NCBI GenBank assembly: GCA_036489025.1
Contig: DASXGN010000047.1
Coordinates: forward strand, 62,001-126,000
Length of the DNA: 64,000 nt
DNA from: Dryocola sp036489025
GTDB taxonomy: Bacteria > Pseudomonadota > Gammaproteobacteria > Enterobacterales > Enterobacteriaceae
Direction: 5' to 3'
Shown: piece after piece, positions 26,625-34,883 of the stretch
How positions within the stretch are numbered: the first letter of the stretch is position 1
Layout of the letters: every line of letters starts with the position of its first letter
The notes under the pieces: model-generated
What the model saw: only the letters and a program-made list of their open reading frames with translations
What the model was told of the DNA's origin: nothing
Database searches by the model: none
Position numbers and translations under genes: made by a program

Positions 26625-27140
26625 ATGGATTACTTTACCCTCTTTGGGTTACCGGTCGGCTATACCGTGAATACCGAGCTGCTGGCGACCCGTTACCAGG
26701 AGCTGCAGCGTCAGTTCCATCCGGACAAATACGCCAGCCGCCCTCAGGCGGAACAGCTATTGGCGGTCCAACAGTCTGCGACCATCAACCAGGCCTGGCA
26801 AACGCTGCGCCATCCTCTGCTGCGCGCCGAGTATATTCTCTCCCTCAACGGTTTTGACCTGGCCAATGAACAGCATACCGTGCGCGACACCGCGTTCCTG
26901 ATGGAGCAGCTCGAACTGCGCGAAGAGCTCGATAACATCGAGCAGGCAAAAGATTCAGACCGCCTGGAAAACTTCGCCAAAGGCGTGCAAACGATGGTGA
27001 AAACCCGTAGCCAGCAGATGGAAAAGCAGCTCGATGGTCAGGACTGGACGCAGGCGGCGGACACCGTGCGCAAACTGCGTTTTCTCGATAAACTGCGCAG
27101 CCAAATAGAACAACTCGAAGAAAAGCTGCTCGATTTTTAA
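26625..27140 (+). CDS. hscB: J-domain co-chaperone HscB
   Basis: This 171-residue type III J-protein has HPD at residues 32-34 and a C-terminal three-helix IscU-binding domain. The start at 26625 gives the conserved MDYFTLFGLP; its ribosome site is weak, so translation may depend on the upstream context. It delivers IscU to HscA. Confidence 0.97.
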   Translation: MDYFTLFGLPVGYTVNTELLATRYQELQRQFHPDKYASRPQAEQLLAVQQSATINQAWQTLRHPLLRAEYILSLNGFDLANEQHTVRDTAFLMEQLELREELDNIEQAKDSDRLENFAKGVQTMVKTRSQQMEKQLDGQDWTQAADTVRKLRFLDKLRSQIEQLEEKLLDF

Positions 27141-27153
27141 CTGGAAGCTCAAA

Positions 27154-29004
27154 ATGGCGTTATTACAAATCAGTGAGCCCGGCCTGAGCGCCGCGCCGCA
27201 TCAGCGTAAACTGGCGGCGGGCATTGACTTAGGCACCACCAATTCTTTGGTGGCAACGGTGCGCAGTGGGCAAGCCGAAACGCTGCCCGACCGTGAAGGG
27301 CGCCATCTGCTACCCTCCGTTGTCCATTATCAGCAGCACGACCTGAACGTGGGCTGGGAAGCTCGTGAGCAGGCGGCGCTCGATCCTGCCAACACCATTA
27401 GCTCCGTCAAACGCCTGATGGGCCGCTCGTTGGCCGATATTCAGGCTCGCTACCCCCATCTTCCTTACGATCTGCGCGCCAGTGAAAACGGCCTGCCGAT
27501 GATCGAAACCCCTGCGGGATTACTCAACCCAATTCGTATCTCTGCCGATATTCTCAAGGCTTTGGCCGCCCGCGCAACCGAAGCGCTGGAAGGTGAGATG
27601 GACGGCGTGGTGATCACCGTACCTGCATACTTCGATGACGCTCAGCGTCAGGGCACGAAAGACGCGGCGCGTCTGGCCGGCCTGCACGTGCTGCGCCTGC
27701 TGAATGAACCAACCGCCGCGGCAATCGCCTACGGTCTGGATTCCGGCAAAGAAGGCGTCATTGCCGTTTATGATCTGGGCGGCGGCACTTTTGATATCTC
27801 CATCCTGCGCTTAAGCCGCGGCGTATTTGAAGTCCTTGCCACCGGCGGCGACTCTGCGCTGGGCGGCGATGACTTTGACCACCTGCTTGCGGACTGGCTG
27901 CGCGAGCAGGCTGGCGTCGTCGATCGCCGCGACGATCGCGTACAGCGCCAGCTTTTAGATGCCGCTATCGCTGCAAAAATTGCGCTGAGCGCTGCGGAAA
28001 TCACGACGGTTGAAGTGGCTGGCTGGAAGGGGACCGTGACGCGCGAACAGTTCAACGAGCTGATTGCCTCACTGGTTAAACGTACTTTGCTGTCCTGCCG
28101 CCGCGCGCTGAAAGATGCCGCGGTAGAGGCCGAGGAAGTGCTGGAAGTCGTGATGGTTGGCGGCTCTACCCGCGTGCCGCTGGTTCGCGAACGCGTGGGT
28201 GAGTTCTTTGGGCGCACGCCATTAACCTCTATCGACCCGGATAAAGTTGTCGCCATCGGCGCGGCTATCCAGGCCGATATTCTGGTGGGGAACAAGCCGG
28301 ACAGCGAAATGCTGCTGCTGGACGTGATCCCGCTGTCGCTGGGCCTTGAAACCATGGGCGGCCTGGTTGAGAAAGTCATTCCGCGTAACACCACCATCCC
28401 GGTGGCGCGCGCCCAGGACTTCACGACCTTCAAAGATGGTCAAACCGCGATGGCGATTCAGGTTTTGCAGGGCGAGCGCGAACTGGTGCAGGACTGCCGT
28501 TCTCTGGCTCGCTTTACGCTGCGCGGTATTCCGGCGATGCCTGCGGGCGGGGCGCATATTCGCGTCACCTTCCAGGTCGATGCAGACGGTCTGCTGAGCG
28601 TTACGGCGATGGAGAAATCCACCGGCGTTGAAGCCTCTATTCAGGTCAAGCCTTCATACGGCCTGAGCGACGGCGAAATTGCCTCAATGATTCAGGATTC
28701 CATGAGCTACGCCGAACACGACGTGAAGGCGCGTATGCTTGCGGAACAAAAAGTCGACGCGGCCCGCGTGCTGGAAAGCCTGCAGGGTGCGTTAGCCACA
28801 GACGCCGCGCTGCTAAGCGCCGCCGAGCGTGCGGACATTGACGAAGCGATGGTGCAGCTAAGCGCCGCCGCTGCCGGAAATGACACCGACGCAATTGAAC
28901 AAGCCATTAAAAACGTAGACAAACAAACCCAGGAATTTGCCGCTCGTCGTATGGATGAATCAATCCGTAAGGCGCTGAAAGGCCACTCCGTGGACGAGGT
29001 TTAA
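27154..29004 (+). CDS. hscA: Hsp70-type chaperone for Fe-S proteins HscA
   Basis: This 616-residue DnaK paralogue has nucleotide-binding motifs GIDLGTTNSLVA (near 24), VYDLGGGTFDISIL (near 206) and VGGSTRVPLVRE (near 336), and a C-terminal substrate domain that binds the IscU LPPVK loop. ATP hydrolysis drives cluster release from IscU. Only one base separates its stop from the fdx start. Confidence 0.98.
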   Translation: MALLQISEPGLSAAPHQRKLAAGIDLGTTNSLVATVRSGQAETLPDREGRHLLPSVVHYQQHDLNVGWEAREQAALDPANTISSVKRLMGRSLADIQARYPHLPYDLRASENGLPMIETPAGLLNPIRISADILKALAARATEALEGEMDGVVITVPAYFDDAQRQGTKDAARLAGLHVLRLLNEPTAAAIAYGLDSGKEGVIAVYDLGGGTFDISILRLSRGVFEVLATGGDSALGGDDFDHLLADWLREQAGVVDRRDDRVQRQLLDAAIAAKIALSAAEITTVEVAGWKGTVTREQFNELIASLVKRTLLSCRRALKDAAVEAEEVLEVVMVGGSTRVPLVRERVGEFFGRTPLTSIDPDKVVAIGAAIQADILVGNKPDSEMLLLDVIPLSLGLETMGGLVEKVIPRNTTIPVARAQDFTTFKDGQTAMAIQVLQGERELVQDCRSLARFTLRGIPAMPAGGAHIRVTFQVDADGLLSVTAMEKSTGVEASIQVKPSYGLSDGEIASMIQDSMSYAEHDVKARMLAEQKVDAARVLESLQGALATDAALLSAAERADIDEAMVQLSAAAAGNDTDAIEQAIKNVDKQTQEFAARRMDESIRKALKGHSVDEV

Positions 29005-29005
29005 C

Positions 29006-29341
29006 ATGCCAAAGATTGTTTTTCTGCCCCATCAGGATTTGTGTCCAGATGGCGCAGTTTTGGAAGCGAATGTCGGTGAAACCATTCTTGACGTTGCCCT
29101 GCGCAACGGCATCGAGATTGAACACGCCTGTGAAAAATCCTGCGCCTGCACCACCTGCCACTGCGTCGTGCGTGAAGGCTTCGACTCCCTTGCCGAGAGC
29201 ACGGAAGACGAAGACGACATGCTCGACAAAGCCTGGGGGCTGGAGCCTGAAAGCCGCCTGAGCTGCCAGGCACGCGTCACCGACGAAGATCTGGTGGTTG
29301 AAATGCCGCGCTACACCATTAACCATGCGCGCGAGCACTGA
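29006..29341 (+). CDS. fdx: [2Fe-2S] ferredoxin of the ISC system
   Basis: This 111-residue adrenodoxin-type ferredoxin has cluster cysteines at 42, 48, 51 and 87, in ACEKSCACTTCHC and LSCQAR. It supplies electrons for sulfur reduction during cluster assembly. Confidence 0.97.
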   Translation: MPKIVFLPHQDLCPDGAVLEANVGETILDVALRNGIEIEHACEKSCACTTCHCVVREGFDSLAESTEDEDDMLDKAWGLEPESRLSCQARVTDEDLVVEMPRYTINHAREH

Positions 29342-29352
29342 CGGGAGACGCA

Positions 29353-29553
29353 ATGGGACTGAAATGGACCGATAGCCGCGAGATCGGCGAAGCGCTCTAC
29401 GACAGCCGTCCGGATCTCGATCCGAAAACGGTGCGCTTTACCGATCTGCACCAGTGGATTTGCAGTCTGGAAGAGTTTGACGACGATCCGAACGCCTCCA
29501 ATGAAAAAATTCTGGAAGCGATTCTGTTAGTCTGGTTAGATGAAGCTGAATAG
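29353..29553 (+). CDS. iscX: Fe-S assembly protein IscX (YfhJ)
   Basis: This 66-residue acidic protein (MGLKWTDSREIGEAL...) is the last gene of the isc operon. IscX binds IscS and iron and modulates cluster assembly; E. coli IscX also has 66 residues. Confidence 0.97.
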   Translation: MGLKWTDSREIGEALYDSRPDLDPKTVRFTDLHQWICSLEEFDDDPNASNEKILEAILLVWLDEAE

Positions 29554-29559
29554 TGATAG

Positions 29560-29583
29560 CGGGCTGCCTCTGGCGGCCCGTTT
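29560..29583 (+). terminator. Hairpin after iscX
   Basis: CGGGC-t-GCC at 29560-29568 pairs with GGC-g-GCCCG at 29572-29580, followed by TTT. This is an imperfect GC-rich stem that may partly end the isc transcript before pepB. Confidence 0.5.
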
Positions 29584-29622
29584 CCGTATTAAGCATGAGC
29601 TGAAAAGTATAAGGAAAACAAA

Positions 29623-30912
29623 ATGTCAGAAGCCATGAAAATCACCCTTTCCCAGACGCCTGCCGATGCGCGCTGGGGCGAAAAAGCCGCTTACAGTATC
29701 AACGATGAAGGCATTACTCTTCACCTGACGGGCAAAGACGATCTGGGCCTTATTCAGCGTGCCGCGCGGAAAATTGACGGCCAGGGCCTCAAGCACGTGC
29801 AGCTGGCAGGCGAGGGCTGGGACGTCGAGAAAAGCTGGGCGTTCTGGCAGGGCTTCCGCGCGCCGAAAGGCTCCCGTAAAGTAGACTGGGCAACGCTGAG
29901 CGAAAGCGAACAGAAAGAGCTCGATAACCGCCTGAAAATCATCGACTGGGTGCGTAATACCATTAACGCTCCGGCAGAAGAACTGGGCCCGGAGCAGCTG
30001 GCTTCGCGCGCAGTGGACCTGCTGTGTGATGTGGCCTGCGACCACGTTTCCTGGCGCATCACTAAGGGTGAAGATCTGCGCGAGCAGAACTACATGGGCA
30101 TTCATACCGTAGGCCGCGGCTCCGAGCGCGCGCCGGTTCTGCTGGCGCTGGACTACAATCCAACCGGCAACCCGGAAGCACCGGTATATGCTTGCCTGGT
30201 CGGCAAAGGCATCACCTTCGATTCGGGTGGCTACAGCCTGAAGCAAAGCGCGTTTATGGATTCAATGAAATCCGACATGGGCGGCGCGGCGACCATTACC
30301 GGCGCGCTGGCCTTCGCCATTACCCGCGGCCTCAACAAACGCGTGAAGCTGTATCTGTGCTGCGCGGATAACATGGTTAGCGGCAACGCCTTCAAGCTGG
30401 GCGACATCATCAAATACCGCAACGGTAAAACCGTTGAGGTAATGAATACTGACGCGGAAGGCCGCCTGGTGCTGGCCGACGGCCTGATTGACGCCAGCGC
30501 GCAAAAACCAGAGCTTATCATCGACTGCGCGACGTTAACCGGCGCGGCGAAAACGGCGCTGGGCAACGACTACCATGCACTGTTTAGCTTCGACGATTCG
30601 CTGGTAAATAGCCTGCTGGCCAGTGCGGCGCAGGAGAATGAACCGTTCTGGCGTCTGCCGCTGGCCGAATTCCATCGCAGCCAGCTGCCGTCTAATTTTG
30701 CGGAGCTGAACAACACCTCTAACGCTTCCTTCCCGGCGGGGGCAAGCACGGCGGCGGGCTTCCTGTCCCACTTTGTGGAAAACTATCACGAAGGCTGGCT
30801 GCACATTGACTGCTCGGCAACCTACCGTAAAGGTGCGGTTGAGCAATGGTCAGCCGGGGCGACCGGCCTCGGCGTGCGTGCTATTGCCAATCTGCTGGTC
30901 TCGAAGTCATAA
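29623..30912 (+). CDS. pepB: Peptidase B (M17 leucyl aminopeptidase family)
   Basis: This 429-residue cytoplasmic aminopeptidase carries the M17 signature NTDAEGRLVLADGL near residue 275 and the metal ligands in GKGITFDSGGYSLK and DSMKSDMGG. It cleaves N-terminal residues from peptides with a binuclear metal site. It follows iscX by 69 bases, as in K-12. Confidence 0.96.
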   Translation: MSEAMKITLSQTPADARWGEKAAYSINDEGITLHLTGKDDLGLIQRAARKIDGQGLKHVQLAGEGWDVEKSWAFWQGFRAPKGSRKVDWATLSESEQKELDNRLKIIDWVRNTINAPAEELGPEQLASRAVDLLCDVACDHVSWRITKGEDLREQNYMGIHTVGRGSERAPVLLALDYNPTGNPEAPVYACLVGKGITFDSGGYSLKQSAFMDSMKSDMGGAATITGALAFAITRGLNKRVKLYLCCADNMVSGNAFKLGDIIKYRNGKTVEVMNTDAEGRLVLADGLIDASAQKPELIIDCATLTGAAKTALGNDYHALFSFDDSLVNSLLASAAQENEPFWRLPLAEFHRSQLPSNFAELNNTSNASFPAGASTAAGFLSHFVENYHEGWLHIDCSATYRKGAVEQWSAGATGLGVRAIANLLVSKS

Positions 30913-30921
30913 ATTCCATCC

Positions 30922-30948
30922 GTTCCCTTCTCCGCACGAGAGGGGAAC
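30922..30948. repeat. Intergenic hairpin between pepB and sseB (CCCTCTC family)
   Basis: GTTCCCTTCTC (30922-30932) pairs with GAGAGGGGAAC (30938-30948) over 11 bases with one G-U pair; the loop is CGCAC. It resembles the hairpins at 19088 and 31763. Confidence 0.55.
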
Positions 30949-30971
30949 ACCTCTGAATACCTGGAACTACC

Positions 30972-31748
30972 ATGTCAGAAGTCAAAAACGAACTTGAAAC
31001 CCTGCTGGAGCAGGCGGCAACCGAACCCGCTCATCGTCCGGCCTTTTTTCGCGTGCTGCTGGAGTCCACCGTCTGGGTGCCGGGCGAAGCGGCAGAAGGC
31101 GAGGTGATTGACGCACAAAGCGTGGTCGATCTTCAGCACTGGGAAAAGGAAGACGGCGCGTCGGTCATTCCTTTCTTCACCTCGGTTGAAGCCTTACAGC
31201 AGGCCATCAGCCATGAACAGGCTTTTGTCGCCATGCCGGTGCGCACGCTGTTTGAAATGACCCTCGGCGAAACGCTGTTCCTGAACGCTAAGCTGCCGAC
31301 GGGGAAAGAGTTTACCCCGCGTGAAATCAGCCATCTGGTGAGCGCAGAAGGCGATCCATTGAGCCAGCAGGAAGTGCTGGAAGGCGGCGCGTCGCTGTTG
31401 CTCTCCGAAGTGGCACAGCCGCCGGAGCAAATGGTGGAGTCGTTGAGCACGCTGTTTAAAAGCCTGCGGACGGTCAAGCGCGCCTTTATTTGCTCTATTA
31501 AAGAGCAGGCGGACGAGCAGCCAAATCTGCTAATCGGTATCGAAGCCGATGGCGACGTTGAGGCAATTATTCGCCAGGCTGGCAGCGTGGCGACGGATAC
31601 CTTACCCGGTGACGAACCTGTCGATATCTGCCTGGTTAAAGAAGGAGAGAAGGGCATCAGTCATTTTATGATGGCGCACATCACCCCGTTCTATGAACGC
31701 CGCTGGGGCAGCTTCCTGCGCGATTTTAAAGCCAATCGTATTATTTAG
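30972..31748 (+). CDS. sseB: SseB family protein (enhanced serine sensitivity)
   Basis: This 258-residue protein matches E. coli SseB. Overexpression in E. coli increases sensitivity to serine, but the mechanism is unknown. It has no signal peptide or catalytic motif that I recognise. The K-12 order pepB-sseB-sseA is broken here by the RpiR gene. Confidence 0.93.
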   Translation: MSEVKNELETLLEQAATEPAHRPAFFRVLLESTVWVPGEAAEGEVIDAQSVVDLQHWEKEDGASVIPFFTSVEALQQAISHEQAFVAMPVRTLFEMTLGETLFLNAKLPTGKEFTPREISHLVSAEGDPLSQQEVLEGGASLLLSEVAQPPEQMVESLSTLFKSLRTVKRAFICSIKEQADEQPNLLIGIEADGDVEAIIRQAGSVATDTLPGDEPVDICLVKEGEKGISHFMMAHITPFYERRWGSFLRDFKANRII

Positions 31749-31762
31749 ACCTCTGTTCGTTT

Positions 31763-31781
31763 GCCCTCTCGCAGAGAGGGC
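31763..31781. terminator. Convergent hairpin between sseB and the RpiR gene
   Basis: GCCCTCTC (31763-31770) and GAGAGGGC (31774-31781) form an 8-base stem with a 3-base loop in a 32-base gap between converging stops. The right arm touches the RpiR stop codon. There is no U-run on either strand. Confidence 0.5.
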
Positions 31782-32554
31782 TAACCCGTTGCCTGCAACA
31801 GCAGTAAATCAATCAGCATCACCAGGTTTGACTCAAACGAGGTAATACCGTCTGCTTCCGCCGCGTAATGCACCGCCTCGTCGTAAAGTGAAAAGTGAAC
31901 GTCCGCCATTTCGGCCAGGCTATTGGGTGAGGCCCGGGTAAAGGCGACGATATCCATTCCGACATTCAGCGCAATTCTTGCTTTATCCAGTACCTGTTCG
32001 GTTTCGCCGCTGCGCGAAATAGCGATAAACACTTCATATTTTGATGCGTTGCTCAGGAATATGCCTCGGCTGTCTCCCGGCCCGGAAATAAAGGCCGTTT
32101 TGCCCAAAACCTGGAGCTTTTTCGTCAGGTATTCGGCAAAAAGATAGGAGAATCCCGCGCCGTACAAAAAGAAACTGTCTTTCTCACGCAGTAGCTTGGT
32201 GAACTGCGCCATAAGCTCTGGCGTAACCCAGCGGAAAGTCTGCTGATAGTTCGCCACAAACTGGTCAAATAACGCGGGCAGCGTGGCTGGCTGCTGGGCG
32301 GAGAGCATCGTGATGTGCGGCGTCCTGGAGAGAAGCTGTTTACAGTGCCAGATAAATTCGCTGTAGCCGCTGAATCCCAGCTTCTGGCAAAGCCGCATAA
32401 TGGTGGCGCTGGAGACAAACGTCGCCTGCGCCAACTGACGAACGGTGATATTCCCGACCAGCAGAGGATGTTCGGTCAGGTGTGAGAGCACCCGATACTC
32501 GGCGCGAGTCAGTGAATCACCTCGCTCCAGCAAGCCTGCCAGCCGGTTATCCAT
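31781..32554 (-). CDS. RpiR-family regulator, probably of the alpha-glucoside cassette
   Basis: This 257-residue protein has an N-terminal RpiR helix-turn-helix (about 1-75; ITVRQLAQATFVSSATIMRL) and a C-terminal SIS sugar-phosphate domain (about 105-240; FLYGAGFSYLFAEYL, AISRSGETEQVLDKA). Such regulators sense phosphosugars. Its ATG overlaps the sseA stop as TAATG, so translation is coupled to sseA. With a GH4/PTS pair on the other side of sseA, it is the natural candidate to sense a 6-phospho-alpha-glucoside and control that operon. Confidence 0.88.
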   Translation of the reverse strand: MDNRLAGLLERGDSLTRAEYRVLSHLTEHPLLVGNITVRQLAQATFVSSATIMRLCQKLGFSGYSEFIWHCKQLLSRTPHITMLSAQQPATLPALFDQFVANYQQTFRWVTPELMAQFTKLLREKDSFFLYGAGFSYLFAEYLTKKLQVLGKTAFISGPGDSRGIFLSNASKYEVFIAISRSGETEQVLDKARIALNVGMDIVAFTRASPNSLAEMADVHFSLYDEAVHYAAEADGITSFESNLVMLIDLLLLQATG

Positions 32555-33399
32555 TATTGTGCGGGTTCGACGGGCAAATCCGCGCGTGCGCCCCATTCAC
32601 TCCATGAGCCGTCGTACAGCGAGACGCCGTTGACTCCAAGCGTGGTCAGCGCCAGCACAACGACGGCGGCTGTGACGCCGGAGCCACAGCTTGCCACGAT
32701 TGGCTTATCAAAATTAACGCCCTGGCGGGTGAAGATTTCGTTCAGCTCGTCGGTCGTTTTTAGCTGTCCATTTTCCACCAGGTCACCCCATGGAACGTTC
32801 AGCGCACCGGGAATATGGCCGCGTCTTAGGCCTGGGCGCGGTTCATCCGCCAGCGCGTTGAAGCGCGGAGCCGGGCGGGCATCGACAATCTGCGCCGTAC
32901 CTTCGTGGCTGACCAGCAAAACGTCGGTCAGACGTTTGATGACCAGCGGGTCAAAATTAATGTCGAAATCGCCTTCTGGCTGCTCCACATCGCCCTGTTG
33001 GAGCGGGAGCTCTTCGCGCTGCCAGTCGGCAAGGCCGCCCGCGAGAATAGAGACGTTTTCTGCGCCGAAGGTACGCAGCATCCACCACGCGCGCGGGGCG
33101 GAGAAAAGGTTCCCTTCGTCATAGATTATGAGGTGCTTATCACTGTCCACGCCCAGCTCGCGCATCGCTACAGCAAAGGCCTCCGCGCGCGGCATCATAT
33201 GCGGGAGAGGGCTGGTGCGATCGGAGAGAGCTTCGATATCGAAAAAGAGCGCGCCCGGCAGATGGCCTGCGCGATATTCAGCTGGCACATCGCGGTCTTC
33301 CTGGCCAGGCGGTGCCATGCGGGCATCCAGAATCTGAATGTTCGCATCATTAATATGCTCTGCGAGCCAGTCGCCCGCGACAAAGAAAGAGGTGGACAT
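32554..33399 (-). CDS. sseA: 3-mercaptopyruvate sulfurtransferase
   Basis: SseA moves sulfur from 3-mercaptopyruvate to thiol acceptors. The 281 residues contain two rhodanese domains. The active loop CGSGVTA lies in the second near residue 237, the form typical of mercaptopyruvate rather than thiosulfate enzymes. The start at 33399 has GGAGG at ideal spacing and gives MSTSFF; the frame is open eight codons further up. It sits between the sugar regulator and the GH4/PTS genes. Confidence 0.96.
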   Translation of the reverse strand: MSTSFFVAGDWLAEHINDANIQILDARMAPPGQEDRDVPAEYRAGHLPGALFFDIEALSDRTSPLPHMMPRAEAFAVAMRELGVDSDKHLIIYDEGNLFSAPRAWWMLRTFGAENVSILAGGLADWQREELPLQQGDVEQPEGDFDINFDPLVIKRLTDVLLVSHEGTAQIVDARPAPRFNALADEPRPGLRRGHIPGALNVPWGDLVENGQLKTTDELNEIFTRQGVNFDKPIVASCGSGVTAAVVVLALTTLGVNGVSLYDGSWSEWGARADLPVEPAQ

Positions 33400-33510
33400 G
33401 GTTGCCTCCGTATCATTATTCACTTACGGATTGTCGATGTTTTTAGTCAAACCGACAAGCAACCATCTCCAGGGGCGCGAGGTATCTCGAGTTTATGAAA
33501 TAAAATATTG

Positions 33511-34872
33511 CTACAGGGCTTCGCCGTTCTTCCACGCCTGCCGCAGTTCCGGCCAGTAGCCGTGATTAGCCGCGATCATGTCATCAAGAATCGCTTTTGC
33601 GTGCTGCATAGTGGGCACCGTGCGGTTAAGCGTGAAGGCCTGAAGGGCTTTTTCATAGCTTCCTTCAATGGTGGCCTCAACCAGCAGCTGTTCTGACGCA
33701 AGCTGCTGCATTAGCAATGTCTGGTGGAACAGCGGCACCGCTCCCATTCGTACCGGCTCCGGCCCTTGTGAGGTAATGTAAGCAGGAACCTCAACCATCG
33801 CATCGTACGGCAGATTGGCAATGGCACCTTTGTTTTCCACGATAACCAGATGACGCTGGCGCAGGTCAAAGGCTAACGAACAGGCGACGTCCACGATAAA
33901 CGCCCCGTGCACGCCGACGTGGAAGGCGTCTGGCAGAATGCCCGTTGCCTTATACTCGGCCGCGGCGGCAAACAGCTTTTTCTCTCGCCCGTCCATAACT
34001 TCATTGGCCCGGGTATAGCCCGGATTTTGATGCTCGACGATATCGTTTGGCATCAGGTAATACTGCAAATAGGGGTTTGGCAGATAGTCCGGGAAGTGCT
34101 CCATGATGGGTTTAATATGGCGCCAGGTTTTCACCCAGGAAGGATCAGAGTGCTGCGGATCGGTTTGCGCGGCGTCTTCCGTCAGCAGACCAAATTTTGC
34201 GATGTGGCGTCGCAGTTCTGGCAGGCGATCCTCCCCGTCAACCAGCACGCGGGTAAACCAGCCGAAGTGATTGAGGCCGAAATAGTCAACTTCCAGCTTA
34301 TGGCGATCGACGCCCAGAATTGCGCCCATATTGCGCATTGCCGCCACCGGCATATCGCAGATGTTAAGTACGCGAGCGTTTGGACGCAGGCGGCGTACGC
34401 CTTCGGCGACAATGGCCGCCGGGTTGGAATAGTTCACTATCCACGCTTCAGGATGGGCATGGCGCTCTACCAAATCACACAGCTCAACCATCGGTAAAAT
34501 AGTACGAAGGCCGTATGCCAGGCCGCCAGGTCCACAGGTTTCCTGCCCGACAACGCCATGGCGCAGCGGGATTTTTTCATCCTGCTCGCGCATTTTGTAT
34601 TGTCCGACGCGCATTTGAGCGAAAACGAAATGGGCTCCGCTAAACGCCACTTCCGGGTCGGTGGTCACGATAAATTTGATCGCAGAACTATGATCGCGAA
34701 TGACTTTTTCTACCACCGGTGCAATCACCGACTGGCGTTCACCGTCGATGTCATAGAGGCGAATTTCGGCCAGAGGAAAATCTTCCAGGCGAACCATCAG
34801 GCTCTTAACAATGCCCGGGGTATAGGTGCTGCCGCCTCCGGCGATGGACAAAATAAATGGGGGTTTAAACAT
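33511..34872 (-). CDS. GH4-family 6-phospho-alpha-glucosidase
   Basis: This 453-residue enzyme belongs to glycoside hydrolase family 4, which uses NAD+ and a divalent metal in a redox-elimination mechanism. The nucleotide loop is IAGGGSTYTPG (9-19). CDMP at 172-175 is the metal-site signature reported for alpha-glucosidases of the family (beta-glucosidases have CNVP, alpha-galactosidases CHSV), and His202 in FGLNHFGWFT is the second ligand. It would split phosphorylated maltose-like sugars into glucose 6-phosphate plus an aglycone. It lies 11 bases behind the PTS gene with AAAGGAG as ribosome site, so the two form an operon. Relatives are AglB and GlvA. Confidence 0.93.
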   Translation of the reverse strand: MFKPPFILSIAGGGSTYTPGIVKSLMVRLEDFPLAEIRLYDIDGERQSVIAPVVEKVIRDHSSAIKFIVTTDPEVAFSGAHFVFAQMRVGQYKMREQDEKIPLRHGVVGQETCGPGGLAYGLRTILPMVELCDLVERHAHPEAWIVNYSNPAAIVAEGVRRLRPNARVLNICDMPVAAMRNMGAILGVDRHKLEVDYFGLNHFGWFTRVLVDGEDRLPELRRHIAKFGLLTEDAAQTDPQHSDPSWVKTWRHIKPIMEHFPDYLPNPYLQYYLMPNDIVEHQNPGYTRANEVMDGREKKLFAAAAEYKATGILPDAFHVGVHGAFIVDVACSLAFDLRQRHLVIVENKGAIANLPYDAMVEVPAYITSQGPEPVRMGAVPLFHQTLLMQQLASEQLLVEATIEGSYEKALQAFTLNRTVPTMQHAKAILDDMIAANHGYWPELRQAWKNGEAL

Positions 34873-34883
34873 CGTTGACTCCT

